From JBKHYJ01 sp046565505 (GTDB lineage: Bacteria; Acidobacteriota; Blastocatellia; UBA7656): DNA of 56,752 nt. Position 1 is the first letter of the stretch. Every line of letters begins with the position of its first letter. The stretch is from assembly GCA_046565505.1 (NCBI GenBank), contig JBKHYJ010000113.1, positions 1 to 56,752 on the forward strand. The letters run 5' to 3'. A program made the position numbers and the translations under genes. Below, piece by piece: positions 38,801-47,606 of this stretch. Under the pieces are notes generated by a model, which saw only the letters and a program-made list of their open reading frames with translations, had not been told where the DNA came from and ran no database searches.

Positions 38801-38934
38801 ACGCCCCCCAACTCATCCGTCACCTGGCCACGAAATGCGCCCGTGCCCTGTTGGGCTATAACCTGATTAGCACAGAAAACCAGTGCCAGAGTCGCGCACA
38901 AAACCTGGCTCATCAGCTTTTGAAATAGGTGCAT
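35854..38934 (-). CDS. Oar-like TonB-dependent receptor with a Gly-rich insert
   Basis: A 1026-residue receptor. A signal peptide (LCATLALVFCANQVIAQ) is followed by a carboxypeptidase-regulatory-like domain (GAFRGQVTDELGGVIIGATI). The plug has GGQLYIDGFSGG and IREIRINQNPFAAE, and the barrel ends in RIDLQIRFSF. Near residues 895-970 there is a low-complexity Gly/Pro/Ala stretch just before the last strands, probably a surface loop. The ATG has GAGGAA upstream. It is 20 bp from the DUF5666 gene and directly precedes the DUF5916 gene, forming a likely envelope operon. Confidence 0.85.
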   Translation of the reverse strand: MHLFQKLMSQVLCATLALVFCANQVIAQQGTGAFRGQVTDELGGVIIGATITLIDTNNVERSTTTNDQGVYVFTGLAPGKYFLRAIANGFALYENEAVEIGAGRRDALNIKLIATIEKQKVTVNSGDAPLSTDPDANKGAIVMKGKDLDALPDDPDDLANALQAMAGGSAGPNGGQLYIDGFSGGTMPSKEAIREIRINQNPFAAENDRMGFGRIEILTRPGVDKYHGSVSATYNNQLLNSRNPFVVNKPDSQYRVVTASFSGPLIAKRSSFFLNLFHRDIDDNAIINATILDPSLNVIPFSQAVVVPRRLTDPSIRLDYQLNKNNTLMGRYNYGNDSFKNIGIGGFSLPSRAYNISNTDHTLQLTETAVISPAIVNETRFQYLRDVRKLKGDNSIPTLIILDAFTGGGSNVGLSVNILDRLELQNYTTWSLKRHTFKFGGRLRGVLIDDVSSNNFGGTYVFFGGAAPLLDANNEVVRDRDGQIVLTEITSLERYRRTLLFQQQGLTPSEIAALGGGPSQLSIAGGNPGADVRQWDFGGFFQDDWRLRPDLTLSYGLRYEAQTNISSDLSFAPRFAFAWSPGAATSNRPTTVIRGGAGIFYDRFGENLTLQASRFNGVNQQQFTVTDPSVLGAFPLVPSIETLSAFALPQNRFRLADDLTSPYMIQSSISIERQLPKNFTLTLTYLNARGVHYLRSRNINAPLPGTFDPLVPGSGVRPFGDVGNIFQYESSGIFKQNQLIFNLSNRLNRFVTITGTYLLSKFRSDTDGAGTFPANTYDLRDEFGRASFDVRHRAFIFGTINLPRQVSLNPFVFVSSGAPFNITTGVDTNGDTISNERPALATDLSRSTVKITPFGAFDLSPLPGAQIIPRNFGEGSGYFSINMRVSKTFGFGRSGSARAAIGQQAQGRGSTGGATPTGAGAGRFGDGGQGGARPGGPGGGPPPGAVMGGGGGGGSESPYNLTVSINASNIFNHTNPGPPVGNLSSPLFGRSTSLASGGISFGGGGFGGGNSVANNRRIDLQIRFSF

Positions 38935-38954
38935 CGTCAGTTCCTCAATTAAGC

Positions 38955-40133
38955 CTATGGTGGTCCCATTGCGAAATCGAGCACACCGGTCGGCAACCCT
39001 GTGCTCATATTCACAGTACGGCGCGCGCCTCCCGGCCTCTGCATCGCAGTCAAAATAGCATCCACCCCGGTCACCAGTGTGATGGCCGTCAGTCGCGAAG
39101 GGTCGGCCCCCGTCGTGCTCGATGCCGCGATCACATCACCAGGTTTAATCTCGGCGAGCGTCAGGGCAGGCATTCGCTCCAGCATGTCTTGAAAATCCCC
39201 GCCGCCTTGAAGTGGCTGTGTCCCAGTACTGATGGATGCTCCAGGCCCGCCCCCTTGACTCCTCTGAGCGATCATCATAGCCACCTGCGGAGGTATGCGC
39301 CGAAGCATCGAATCCTTGTTCACTACGATAGTGAATGGCTGTTTGCTGCCGAGCATCTCGACCTTGATCTCGTTAGTCTCGGCGCTTACTACGATCACCG
39401 TGCCGCCGATCGTGCGAAACGATCCTGAGACAATCTGCTTTGCGGTAAGGCGTGTGCCGTCCGCACTCTTATCACCTAATGCGCGAAGCTGATCGCCGAC
39501 TTTCAATTCCGACAGTGAGCTTGGCTTAGCATCGCCGAACTTGACCGAATCCGGTGCGTAACGCCGAAACTTGGCACCGTCCGGGGCTTCGATGACGACC
39601 TGCCTCATCCCTTCGTGCCCGCGCGTCTGGACCGTGACCTCTTTGCTTTGAAGGTTGATCGCAGTGATGACGCCGAAAATGCCGCGTCGTTGCCACTCGG
39701 CGCGCTCCTGCTCATGTTTTTTTTGGATGTCTGCTTTGAACATCACGATCAGCTTCTGCGCGGGAACGGATTTCTTGTCTTCGCTGACCCTGCCGCGAGC
39801 GTATACTTTGTCGCCGATGCCGACTTCCGCAAGCGCGATCTTGATGGCTTTATCCACAGACGTTTCACCGGGAGGTATGCGCAGGTAGTCCGTCTTTTCG
39901 TCAAGGATCACTGTTACTAAATTGCCTGCACTCGTTTTAACCGTAATCTGCTTGCCGCTCGCATCAATAGCCGTCACTTCGCCGATCACGCGGGTTTGAG
40001 TTATGTCCGCATCGGTGCTTTGCTGGGCCAGGACCACAACATTCATCTCTGACGCTGGTGGTTGAGCGCTTCGCACGTAACCAGTAGCAAGTATGAGCAA
40101 AAGAAAGAGTGTCAGGCCTAGCATTCGGTTCAT
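38955..40133 (-). CDS. Exported DUF5666-type repeat protein
   Basis: A 392-residue protein with a signal peptide (LGLTLFLLLILATGYVRSA). At least three DUF5666-like beta-barrel repeats follow: VIGEVTAIDASGKQITVKT (about 49-67), FGVITAINLQSKEVTVQT, and GGTVIVVSAETNEIKVEM. Each is followed by a KVGDxxxARG-type strand. A Gln/Gly-rich stretch lies near residues 290-320. The role of DUF5666 is not established; it is a periplasmic or surface module. The gene precedes the Oar receptor by 20 bp. Confidence 0.75.
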   Translation of the reverse strand: MNRMLGLTLFLLLILATGYVRSAQPPASEMNVVVLAQQSTDADITQTRVIGEVTAIDASGKQITVKTSAGNLVTVILDEKTDYLRIPPGETSVDKAIKIALAEVGIGDKVYARGRVSEDKKSVPAQKLIVMFKADIQKKHEQERAEWQRRGIFGVITAINLQSKEVTVQTRGHEGMRQVVIEAPDGAKFRRYAPDSVKFGDAKPSSLSELKVGDQLRALGDKSADGTRLTAKQIVSGSFRTIGGTVIVVSAETNEIKVEMLGSKQPFTIVVNKDSMLRRIPPQVAMMIAQRSQGGGPGASISTGTQPLQGGGDFQDMLERMPALTLAEIKPGDVIAASSTTGADPSRLTAITLVTGVDAILTAMQRPGGARRTVNMSTGLPTGVLDFAMGPP

Positions 40134-40218
40134 GAGTCAACCCTTTAGACTGAGATGTTACAGAGTGGTTCTCACTATTGCCATCTACTGAAAACCACTC
40201 TTGCAGGTTACTACAGGT

Positions 40219-41223
40219 TTACTTCCCATGCTCTTTGGCTGAATTCGTCTTATCGAGGGCGGCACGAAGCCCTCGCGCCAGCTTCACCGCATCATCATTC
40301 GCCCAAAAGTGCATAAAGAACAATCGCGGTTCTTCATCCAGCATGTGAGAATGCAGCGCGGTCACTTCTATCCCATTCTCCCGCAGCGCGCGAATAACAG
40401 GATTGACCTCGCCACTGATCATCACGAAATCGCCTGTGATAGCCGCCTTTCCTGAGCCCGTCGGCTGGAAGTTTAGCGCAGTAGCGACTCCCATTGAAGG
40501 CGGCACTTCCATTCCGCCCTCCATGATCTTCTCCGCGCGAGGCACGCTGAACTGATAAACCCCGCCATTGACCTTGCCGCCATGACCGATGATTCGGTCA
40601 AGCTCCTTTGTGTTAATCCCCAAATCCTGGGATGCGGCTGCACTTGCCGGTGCGCCGAGAGGCGTCTTGGTAAGAGCTAATGCGGCGTAGATAGCCTTAG
40701 CAATCTTTTCGGCGTCGCCGTGAGCGCCGATGTGCATATACATGACGCGGGGCGACTCGTGAAGCACATGGTTGTGCAAGGCTGTTTGCTCGACGCCGCC
40801 TTGTTGTAGCTTCGTCATCACCGGAGTCACTTCGTCTTCGGTGAGCACGAGGTCGCCCATTACCATCGCTTGATCACCCATCTTCTTGAACGCTACCCAT
40901 GAACCGAGCGCCAGCGCCGGTTTTATTTGTACGCCGCCTGCCGTCACGTTCAGGTCGCTTCGAGGAAAGCTGAACTTCAAGACGTCGGCACCCTGCATCG
41001 CACCCGCCTTGCCCATCGCTTGCTCCACCGCCTTCCATTCAGCAGGTGTGGTTGTTTGCTGTGGGCTTGACGGTCGTACAGTTCCCTCATGCGCAGTGCT
41101 AGTCACAAACAGGACTGTAACCGAGGCCAGGATTATCGCGGCAGTTTTTGCCAGTAACCATGTGCCGCTTCGCCGAATGAAGTTTCGATTTGCTCTTTGC
41201 ATGAGATGAGTTTGAGATTTCAT
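40219..41223 (-). CDS. Exported LppY/LpqO-type protein with two DUF1259 repeats
   Basis: A 334-residue protein with an N-terminal hydrophobic segment (LLAKTAAIILASVTVLFVTS). Two copies of the DUF1259 domain follow. Each has a GDxVxxxxEVxPVxxxLxxxGxExTALHxHxLxExPRxxxMHxxxxGD pattern: the first at about 70-185, the second at about 205-325. Conserved His residues (ALHNHVLHE, ALHSHMLDE, MHIG, MHFW) suggest metal or small-molecule binding. The family is often found with metal-related genes, but its activity is unknown. It opens the four-gene minus-strand run toward DUF5916. Confidence 0.8.
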   Translation of the reverse strand: MKSQTHLMQRANRNFIRRSGTWLLAKTAAIILASVTVLFVTSTAHEGTVRPSSPQQTTTPAEWKAVEQAMGKAGAMQGADVLKFSFPRSDLNVTAGGVQIKPALALGSWVAFKKMGDQAMVMGDLVLTEDEVTPVMTKLQQGGVEQTALHNHVLHESPRVMYMHIGAHGDAEKIAKAIYAALALTKTPLGAPASAAASQDLGINTKELDRIIGHGGKVNGGVYQFSVPRAEKIMEGGMEVPPSMGVATALNFQPTGSGKAAITGDFVMISGEVNPVIRALRENGIEVTALHSHMLDEEPRLFFMHFWANDDAVKLARGLRAALDKTNSAKEHGK

Positions 41224-41295
41224 AGCATTTGCCCCTTCTGTTGCTATCTCACAAGTGCCGCGAGTTTGTATGCCAGAAAGCTGTGTCCGTTACTG

Positions 41296-41457
41296 CTATG
41301 GCTGAACCGCATCATATACCAGAATCTCGCTTCCGCCATAGGTGACATAGACGCGCTGTGTAGTCGGGTCTACGGCCAGAGCATGCCCGCCTCGATGGGT
41401 GGGGACATTCTCTATTACCCCATATTGATCTGCCGAATCCTGGCTAATAACGGTCAT
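41296..41457 (-). pseudogene. C-terminal remnant of a YVTN-type beta-propeller
   Basis: Fifty-three residues include HRGGHALAVDPTTQRVYVTY and GSEILVYDA before a TAG at 41296. This is the last blade of a YVTN/YncE-like propeller protein. The frame is blocked upstream near 41470 and no earlier blades remain. The end of the conjugation module starts 50 bp to the right, so this marks a cut host or cargo gene. Confidence 0.6.
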
Positions 41458-41507
41458 CGTGCCGGAACCCTATGAGTTGCTTATTATGCGCTCAAACTAA
41501 ATCGGAT

Positions 41508-41849
41508 TCACTCAGAAATGGATATATCTCTTTGTTCGGATGTTGAATTGTTACTCTGTTCGCCGGCCAGTTCTGTCCGTGGCTGGCGCGCAAGCCACTC
41601 AACGAAATCCGTGTCCCCGCTCAATGTATTGATGATGCACTGTTCGAGGACCTCACCAATTGGCGGCTCGTGGTCCGTATGTTCCTTCACATAGAGCGGA
41701 TATCCTCTGACCATCTCTAGTGCGCGGACATCAATCCTGGTTTGCGGGAGCGTCTCACGCTTTATGTGGTTAAACTTGAGCATAGGGCCTGAGCTGTTGC
41801 TGTTTGTTCTATCTTTTCCCTTGTTGTTAGTCTTGCCGGTCTCTTTCAT
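41508..41849 (-). CDS. Small hypothetical protein at the end of the conjugation module
   Basis: A 113-residue polar protein. The N-terminus is rich in Lys, Asn and Ser, the centre has ALEMVRGYPLYVKEHTDHEP, and the tail is low-complexity. No membrane segment or known motif. The ATG at 41849 was chosen over a GTG six bases upstream for its spacing to AAGG. It shares the first residues (MKET) with the upstream gene at 42473. Probably an accessory mobilisation protein, by position only. Confidence 0.5.
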   Translation of the reverse strand: MKETGKTNNKGKDRTNSNSSGPMLKFNHIKRETLPQTRIDVRALEMVRGYPLYVKEHTDHEPPIGEVLEQCIINTLSGDTDFVEWLARQPRTELAGEQSNNSTSEQRDISISE

Positions 41850-41912
41850 ATTCACCTTGCCTTTCCGGTTGTTGATTTGTTGCTTTTAATCACGAGCGTT
41901 GACTATCACCGC

Positions 41913-42473
41913 CTATATTGATGCGGAGCCATTTTCCTGACCAGACCTAAGATTTCTAATGGCCTGCTCAATCAAGTCGGCGGCCTGGTCTCGCTCCGCA
42001 TTCCATGTCCGCCGCTCCTCATCGAGACGCAGCATGATCTGTTCGGGCGAGAGTCCCTCATCACGCAGTATTGCTTCGACAACATACTTCCAGATCAGAT
42101 GCCGTGCTGCGTAACCCGCCGCGACGGATTCCAAAACCATTCCATACTGCTCGCGCAGGTGTAGAGCGATTCGCAGAATCAAGTCATTGTGCAGAGTTGT
42201 CTTCTGGATCAACTGCTGAATTAATTGTACGAGTTGGGTGATCTCGCCTTCGCGTTGCGTCAGTTGTTCTATGGTTCCGGTTGCTGACTCGGGGCCTTCA
42301 CCACTGCGCTTCTTCCGCGACCTGATTCCTTCGTCAAGCAGATCGCGCAACTCCTCGGCAGGTTTACGTCCGCTCGCCTCACACAATGACATCACCGCGC
42401 CATAATTGTCCTCGTAGGCATTGAAAGAGAATGGCTGAGCGGCGAGTGTGCGCTTGTTGTTAGTCTCTTTCAC
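41913..42473 (-). CDS. Hypothetical accessory protein downstream of the relaxase
   Basis: A 186-residue, largely helical protein. Residues 17-60 (NAYEDNYGAVMSLCEASG, ELRDLLDEGIRSRKKRSG) resemble the short DNA-binding region of MobC-like relaxase partners. The centre is Gln/Leu-rich and may form a coiled coil. The GTG start at 42473 has an excellent GGAGGAATT site. It begins 15 bp after the relaxase stop, so a relaxosome role is plausible but inferred from position. Confidence 0.55.
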   Translation of the reverse strand: MKETNNKRTLAAQPFSFNAYEDNYGAVMSLCEASGRKPAEELRDLLDEGIRSRKKRSGEGPESATGTIEQLTQREGEITQLVQLIQQLIQKTTLHNDLILRIALHLREQYGMVLESVAAGYAARHLIWKYVVEAILRDEGLSPEQIMLRLDEERRTWNAERDQAADLIEQAIRNLRSGQENGSASI

Positions 42474-42487
42474 AATTCCTCCACTTC

Positions 42488-44938
42488 TTAACGGGCGCGG
42501 CCTCTCGAGCGGGCGGACGTATCATAGGCATGCGACTGATCTGTGGCGCCCCCGTGCTCAAATTGGTTCCCATGATCCTGTGCAAAACGGCTGCCGGGGG
42601 TATCGTGTAATGGCGTCGCCTGTGCGACTTCACCACGCGCTAGACTAAGGTAATGGGTACGTTGCGATTGGTCAGTCTGGCGTTCCGCGTAAATCTCCAG
42701 ATCGATTCGCTCCTTCGGCGTGAACGCGGGCGCCAGTTGGGCTTGGTCAATGCCTTGTTGGCGTGCCTCAGCACGCAAGTTATCGGCGATCTCACGAGCC
42801 ACCTCAAGGTAAGTAAAACTCTTTTCATAATCCGCCACAATCCGGGCCTGTGAGTTTGCCGATGCCGCTTCGATTGCATGGCGGGTCTCACGGGCGGCTG
42901 GCTTCTCAATGAATGGTCTCAACGCTCGCTCGACGACGGAGTGCGGCCTAGTTTCTTTTAAGCGGTGTACGCTGATGTGCCCATCATTGCTTTCAATAAC
43001 CAATGGTTGAACATCGCCCCGCTCATTGAAACTGGATAAACGTTCAATACTCTCACTATGTGCTATTTCCGCCAGAATCTCACGCGCTACTGCACGGCCC
43101 AGACGCTCTTGCGCTACGACGCGCTCGGATCGTGAGTAGCGTTCACTAGAACTTCTTTCAAACCCGTCAAGCTGTCTAAGCAGTCCGGCATCGCGTGTCA
43201 CCTCGACATTAGCTTCAATGCGACGAAGTTCCTCGCGGGTGAACTCAGGCTCTGGCATAGCTCTACCCTCACGCGCGTGATTAGCCGCTTCGCTGTCGTG
43301 GATGCGGGTAAGAACCTCGACAAGCTTGCGAGCGGCTTCTGTCTCCTTCTGAAGCTCTCCCCGCCGCTCATCAATCCTTTTAACAACATCATCTCTAACG
43401 GCCAAGAGTCGCGCAGCCTCATGACTCGCAGCTTTGCGAGCACGAGGATCGAGGTGATATTCATACCTGCCGACCACGCGCGCCTGATCAGTTTGCCATT
43501 CGATCAGACGGTCAAGGTCTGTGAGCGACCATCTTTCACCACCCACTTCCCACCGCCGTAGATGGCGCGCTTGGTCAAACCTGTCGGCACGTTCGATCCT
43601 GGCGCGAAACTCAGTCTGCGCCGTGAAAAGCTGAGCGCGGAGCCGTGCCGCTTCCTGGTCATTACGGGTTGGCTGGCCATTCTCAACGCCGAGCGTGACG
43701 CGGAGCTGCTCTAACATCTCGGCGCGATCAGCCAGTCCGTGACTGATGGCCTGCTCTTGCAAATCATTCAGTTTGTCGCGCGCGATGATAGGAGAAGGTG
43801 CCTCTTGGCCGTGAGCAGCATACTTCTGCCGAACGCTCTGTGCGCGAGCCCCTGCTTGCGTGTGCTCAAGATTAGCCCTACCCAGATCCTTCTCCAGTTT
43901 GTCTAAGAGCCTGCCTCTTACCTTGCGCAACTCACTAATCGTCGCGCTGTGTTGTGCCACATCCAATCCCGCCACCTGTTGACGCATCTCCTGCCGTTCG
44001 ACCGAAGTGCGTAAGTCTTGTTCGTCGGCTGCGCGCGAGCCACGAGCATCCGCGCGGCGTCTCACGTCATACTCTGATATTTGCCTCACGGCACCTGTGC
44101 TCTCGTCGCGGGCTCGAAAGCGAAATGTCTCACCGTGCCTGAGCGCTCGCTCATAATCAAGAGTCGCGTATTCCCGGCCTAGACTTATCTCAACCGCTTC
44201 TCCCAAGAGAAAGCGATCATGGCGTACTTGTGAGTCGTCTGCCGTTTTCTCAGTCGTGCCCCACGATTTAGCAGCCCTACGCGCGCCAACTTCATCATGT
44301 ATCCATCGGCGCAACTCCTTCGTCTCTGTATGTCCATGTTCCAGCTTGATCGCTCGCTCAACGGGCACACGCGCACGTTCAGTGTGATGGTCCAGTGCCG
44401 CAACGAAATGACTGCCGATGCGCCCCTCCGCAGGTCGTGAGATTCCGTCTGCACGCGCCTCGCTGTAAGGCAGTAGCTCTTTGGGGATTCTTCCCATACG
44501 GCGAGACTTGCCAGTTACAAGGTCCTTCACCTCTTTGCTGATAAGGATGTGGATGTGCGGATGATCCGTGTTGAGATGGATGCCTACCACCCAGTGCATC
44601 TCCTTTGCTCGAAGGTCAGCTCTTATCTCACTCATTGCTTCTCGCGCCACTTCGCGGAGCTGATCCTTACGCTCCTCCTCAGTCGCCCCCAGCCGCTCGT
44701 AGTCATCTTGGCGGAAGCTGACGGCTATATGGATTAGGTCGGCCTTATCAGGCGTCCCCCGTCCGCCGCTCAATAAGCGATCAGCGCCGCGATATGTCAG
44801 CGTGTCTTCTTTATCGGAGAAGAGAGGGCGAGGCCCCGTGCCTTCGCGCTCAGGGTTGCGGTCCCGCTCGGATATGTAGCGTGTGGCGCGGGCCACACCC
44901 TGATCGCTGGTTGATTTGATCGCTACTACGGCGCGCAT
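42488..44938 (-). CDS. Relaxase/mobilisation nuclease
   Basis: An 816-residue DNA-transfer relaxase. The metal-binding His triad is clear in HLNTDHPHIHI (121-131). A candidate catalytic Tyr is Y21 in ARATRYISERD, near the N-terminus as expected. The nuclease domain covers about the first 250 residues. The remainder is charged, helical and coiled-coil-like, without a recognisable helicase or primase module. It nicks oriT and pilots the strand to the coupling protein. The ATG is only 6 bp after the preceding stop, with a poor ribosome site, suggesting coupling. VirD4 is encoded two genes upstream. Confidence 0.82.
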   Translation of the reverse strand: MRAVVAIKSTSDQGVARATRYISERDRNPEREGTGPRPLFSDKEDTLTYRGADRLLSGGRGTPDKADLIHIAVSFRQDDYERLGATEEERKDQLREVAREAMSEIRADLRAKEMHWVVGIHLNTDHPHIHILISKEVKDLVTGKSRRMGRIPKELLPYSEARADGISRPAEGRIGSHFVAALDHHTERARVPVERAIKLEHGHTETKELRRWIHDEVGARRAAKSWGTTEKTADDSQVRHDRFLLGEAVEISLGREYATLDYERALRHGETFRFRARDESTGAVRQISEYDVRRRADARGSRAADEQDLRTSVERQEMRQQVAGLDVAQHSATISELRKVRGRLLDKLEKDLGRANLEHTQAGARAQSVRQKYAAHGQEAPSPIIARDKLNDLQEQAISHGLADRAEMLEQLRVTLGVENGQPTRNDQEAARLRAQLFTAQTEFRARIERADRFDQARHLRRWEVGGERWSLTDLDRLIEWQTDQARVVGRYEYHLDPRARKAASHEAARLLAVRDDVVKRIDERRGELQKETEAARKLVEVLTRIHDSEAANHAREGRAMPEPEFTREELRRIEANVEVTRDAGLLRQLDGFERSSSERYSRSERVVAQERLGRAVAREILAEIAHSESIERLSSFNERGDVQPLVIESNDGHISVHRLKETRPHSVVERALRPFIEKPAARETRHAIEAASANSQARIVADYEKSFTYLEVAREIADNLRAEARQQGIDQAQLAPAFTPKERIDLEIYAERQTDQSQRTHYLSLARGEVAQATPLHDTPGSRFAQDHGNQFEHGGATDQSHAYDTSARSRGRAR

Positions 44939-44944
44939 AGGACT

Positions 44945-45481
44945 CTATTTCTTTTTACCCAGGCCAATCGGCTGTTGCTCCGTCATCCCCAACACTGTCA
45001 TCTCTCTGTACTGAGGAATTGAGGGCAGCTTCTTCACCTCGTCGAGTGACAGGGGCGCTCCCTTCCATCTTCTGAGACTGTCGGGAGTGAGAAGAAGAAA
45101 GTGCGTTGACCCTTCTTCGCGGCGCGGCCCCACGGGTATGATCCAGATGGTGCAGGTCTTCGCGTCTACGGGATAGTAGATGTAATGATAATTGGCGACC
45201 GAAAGACTGCGACCATCTACGCCTAAATCGGGAGCCTCTTTATGCTTCCATACCTGCGACTCAAGGTCGCGGAAGCTGGCGGGGAAGCCCCCGGTCTTTT
45301 GGTAGTATGTGCGCAACGATTTAACCAAACTGTCTGCCGCAAGGCGAGGCATCTCTTTTTGCGCACGCCAGCCCGCAGCAATCGTAATACAAGCGTATGT
45401 CACGACTAGGGCGATGAGTGCAAGGCCGACCATCACAAATGAGATTCGTAACCTGGATCTACCTCCGAGTTCGTTCATCAC
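44945..45481 (-). CDS. Membrane-anchored hypothetical protein between virD4 and relaxase
   Basis: A 178-residue protein with one N-terminal membrane helix (FVMVGLALIALVVTYACITIA). An extracytoplasmic domain follows (LVKSLRTYYQKTGGFPASF, LESQVWK) whose start recalls pseudopilin-like proteins, although no prepilin cleavage motif is clear. It may be an accessory of the transfer channel. It is followed at 6 bp by the relaxase. Confidence 0.55.
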   Translation of the reverse strand: MMNELGGRSRLRISFVMVGLALIALVVTYACITIAAGWRAQKEMPRLAADSLVKSLRTYYQKTGGFPASFRDLESQVWKHKEAPDLGVDGRSLSVANYHYIYYPVDAKTCTIWIIPVGPRREEGSTHFLLLTPDSLRRWKGAPLSLDEVKKLPSIPQYREMTVLGMTEQQPIGLGKKK

Positions 45482-45516
45482 TTCACCAAAAACAGACGCA
45501 ACCAGCTAAGGCTCCG

Positions 45517-47496
45517 TTAGGGGCTCCTCGGTTGATTAAGGTTAGCTTCCTCAGCGCTCTCTACAATTCCGTTCCTGGCGACCCTGCCCAGGATTGCGCT
45601 TGCATCTATGCTCATCGAGGCATGCCGGATGCTCGGCACAGACTGATAGCTTTGAGTTGCGACGATTTCGTTATCCTTTAGCGCGTCGCTTTCATTCATG
45701 GTCGAAGCGCCCAATCTGGCAGGATGTAAATCTTCAGTGTCGGAGGCTTCCAGAGCAGCTTCCTTAGTCCGTAGCCTTGTGAAGGCAGCTTCTGCATCCT
45801 TGAGAGGGATGGCGCGCGCCACTTCATGCGGCAGCGGATAGGCCACAGGGCCACCCTTGCTCAATGGCGGGAATCCGAATATCACGGGCGGCGCAGACCC
45901 AGTGATTGCCACCGCCTGGCTGTGATCAACCATCTGCCGGAGTTCTGCGGCATCTAGAAGGTCGCGCCCCGCCTCAGAATCCCGCTCGTTGTCGAACTTC
46001 GAGCCGGGCGCGTCAACGCTCGTGTGCTGTAAGACTGTTGTGCGCCCGATCCGCTTGGCCGCATACTGCGCTGTCTCGCTATCCAGGCCCGGCAGGAAGA
46101 CCATCGTACCGACGGAGCCTAGAATGGCGTTCGCCCCATCGTGCCCGTACTGCTTATAGACCTGCCCGATGTTCTGATACCCGAGCACGATCCCGCAGCG
46201 ACGGCCACGCCCTACGCCCAGTTGTTCACTCAAGTTGTGAACAGGAATATTGCCCGCTTCATCTAACGCCATCAGCACAGGGGCGGCACGTGGCTCACCG
46301 CTCGTCTTCCGCACGACGCTAGCCACCAGGCCGAACAGAATAGAAAGGACTATGCGGTATCGCGTCGCATCGCCTTCTGGCACGATAACGTAGATGGCAG
46401 TACCGGGCTCCCTCAGTTGCCTGAGATCAATCTCACGTATGCCGCGCTTTCGGTCCTCAGCGCTCACTGACTGCATCACAGCCATCGCGTGCGGTGCGCG
46501 TAAAGGCGCGAGCTTGGTCCCTAATCCGACAAACACACCGCCCTGCGTCTTCTCACGGTCAGCCTTCTTAAAGATGCCCCATTGGATACGCGCCTCCATA
46601 TCCGGCGAGGCTGTCATCTCAGAGTCAAGCCGCTTCAATTCTCGCGTTGCGAGAAACTCGGCGAGCATCGCCGGCGTGGGACGGTTGGCGATCTGTGGCA
46701 GGTGAAGCAGCACCCCTGTAGCAAGCGCAGTCTCTGCCTGCGGCCAGAACGGGTCCCCGTTGTAATACTTGTTAGCGTCAAATCCCACTATGATTGACGC
46801 GACTTCGTGCGCCAGCTCTGCATCACCCATGCAAGCCGGGAGAAAGTTCCAACGGTCAGAGAACCAGGGCTGCGCGAGGTCGAATCGGTACACTGCACGA
46901 AAGTGCCGGGCCGTATGCTTGAACAGCTCGCCCTTCGGATCGAGGAATATTGCCGATCCTGTTCGCGCCCAGTCTTTCGCCATTGACATGATGAAGCTGG
47001 CCGACTTGCCAGAATTCGGAGGCCCGAAAATAGCCGTGTGGCATATGACCCGCTCGAAGGGGAGCATAAGGTCATACTTTCTGGTAAGCCGTCCGAGTCT
47101 GAGCGCACCTTGCGGCAGCCGCTGGTCTGTTCTGTGAGCCAATCCCAGGCTGCGAAGTTGAGCGGCATCCGCCCACCGAGCAGATCCATGAGTCAGTCGC
47201 TGCGAAATGCGATAGTAAGGAAGCACGAGTGATAACGCTTCGGAAAGGCTGATAAGCACGGCGATGATCATTCCAAAAACGAAATATATTCGCGTCTCAA
47301 ATGTAGCTTGGAGGATGTTTGCAATCGCCCAGATTATGAAGGCGGTGATCACACCGCAAGCGAGCATTGCCATGCCTTCACCGACATCTCGCAACACCCG
47401 AAAGCCCGCCTGGTAAGCATCGAGGTGCAAGGCATTGGCAGGCCGCGGCAGCCTGTACTTAGCATCAATACGCTTTAAGAAATGATCTAACGACAC
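45517..47496 (-). CDS. virD4: Type IV coupling protein (VirD4/TraG family)
   Basis: A 659-residue ATPase. Two N-terminal membrane segments (about 44-62 and 70-93) are followed by the conserved GSARWAD stretch. Walker A GPPNSGKS is at 158-165 and Walker B is in VLMALDEAGNIP. Further T4CP motifs are FLDPKGELF, RWNFLP, and LGYQNIGQVYKQYG. It links the relaxosome to the transfer channel and drives DNA export at the inner membrane. The GTG start at 47496 has only a weak site. The length is normal and no disruption is seen. Confidence 0.9.
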   Translation of the reverse strand: MSLDHFLKRIDAKYRLPRPANALHLDAYQAGFRVLRDVGEGMAMLACGVITAFIIWAIANILQATFETRIYFVFGMIIAVLISLSEALSLVLPYYRISQRLTHGSARWADAAQLRSLGLAHRTDQRLPQGALRLGRLTRKYDLMLPFERVICHTAIFGPPNSGKSASFIMSMAKDWARTGSAIFLDPKGELFKHTARHFRAVYRFDLAQPWFSDRWNFLPACMGDAELAHEVASIIVGFDANKYYNGDPFWPQAETALATGVLLHLPQIANRPTPAMLAEFLATRELKRLDSEMTASPDMEARIQWGIFKKADREKTQGGVFVGLGTKLAPLRAPHAMAVMQSVSAEDRKRGIREIDLRQLREPGTAIYVIVPEGDATRYRIVLSILFGLVASVVRKTSGEPRAAPVLMALDEAGNIPVHNLSEQLGVGRGRRCGIVLGYQNIGQVYKQYGHDGANAILGSVGTMVFLPGLDSETAQYAAKRIGRTTVLQHTSVDAPGSKFDNERDSEAGRDLLDAAELRQMVDHSQAVAITGSAPPVIFGFPPLSKGGPVAYPLPHEVARAIPLKDAEAAFTRLRTKEAALEASDTEDLHPARLGASTMNESDALKDNEIVATQSYQSVPSIRHASMSIDASAILGRVARNGIVESAEEANLNQPRSP

Positions 47497-47606
47497 GATT
47501 CCAGTCTCAGTCGAGAAAGTTGGGAATCATTTGAGTGAGCGAAGCAACTCAAGCGACCAGCCTGCCGAGATAACTTCGGAGTCAGGTGCAAAAGCCGGAG
47601 GAATAT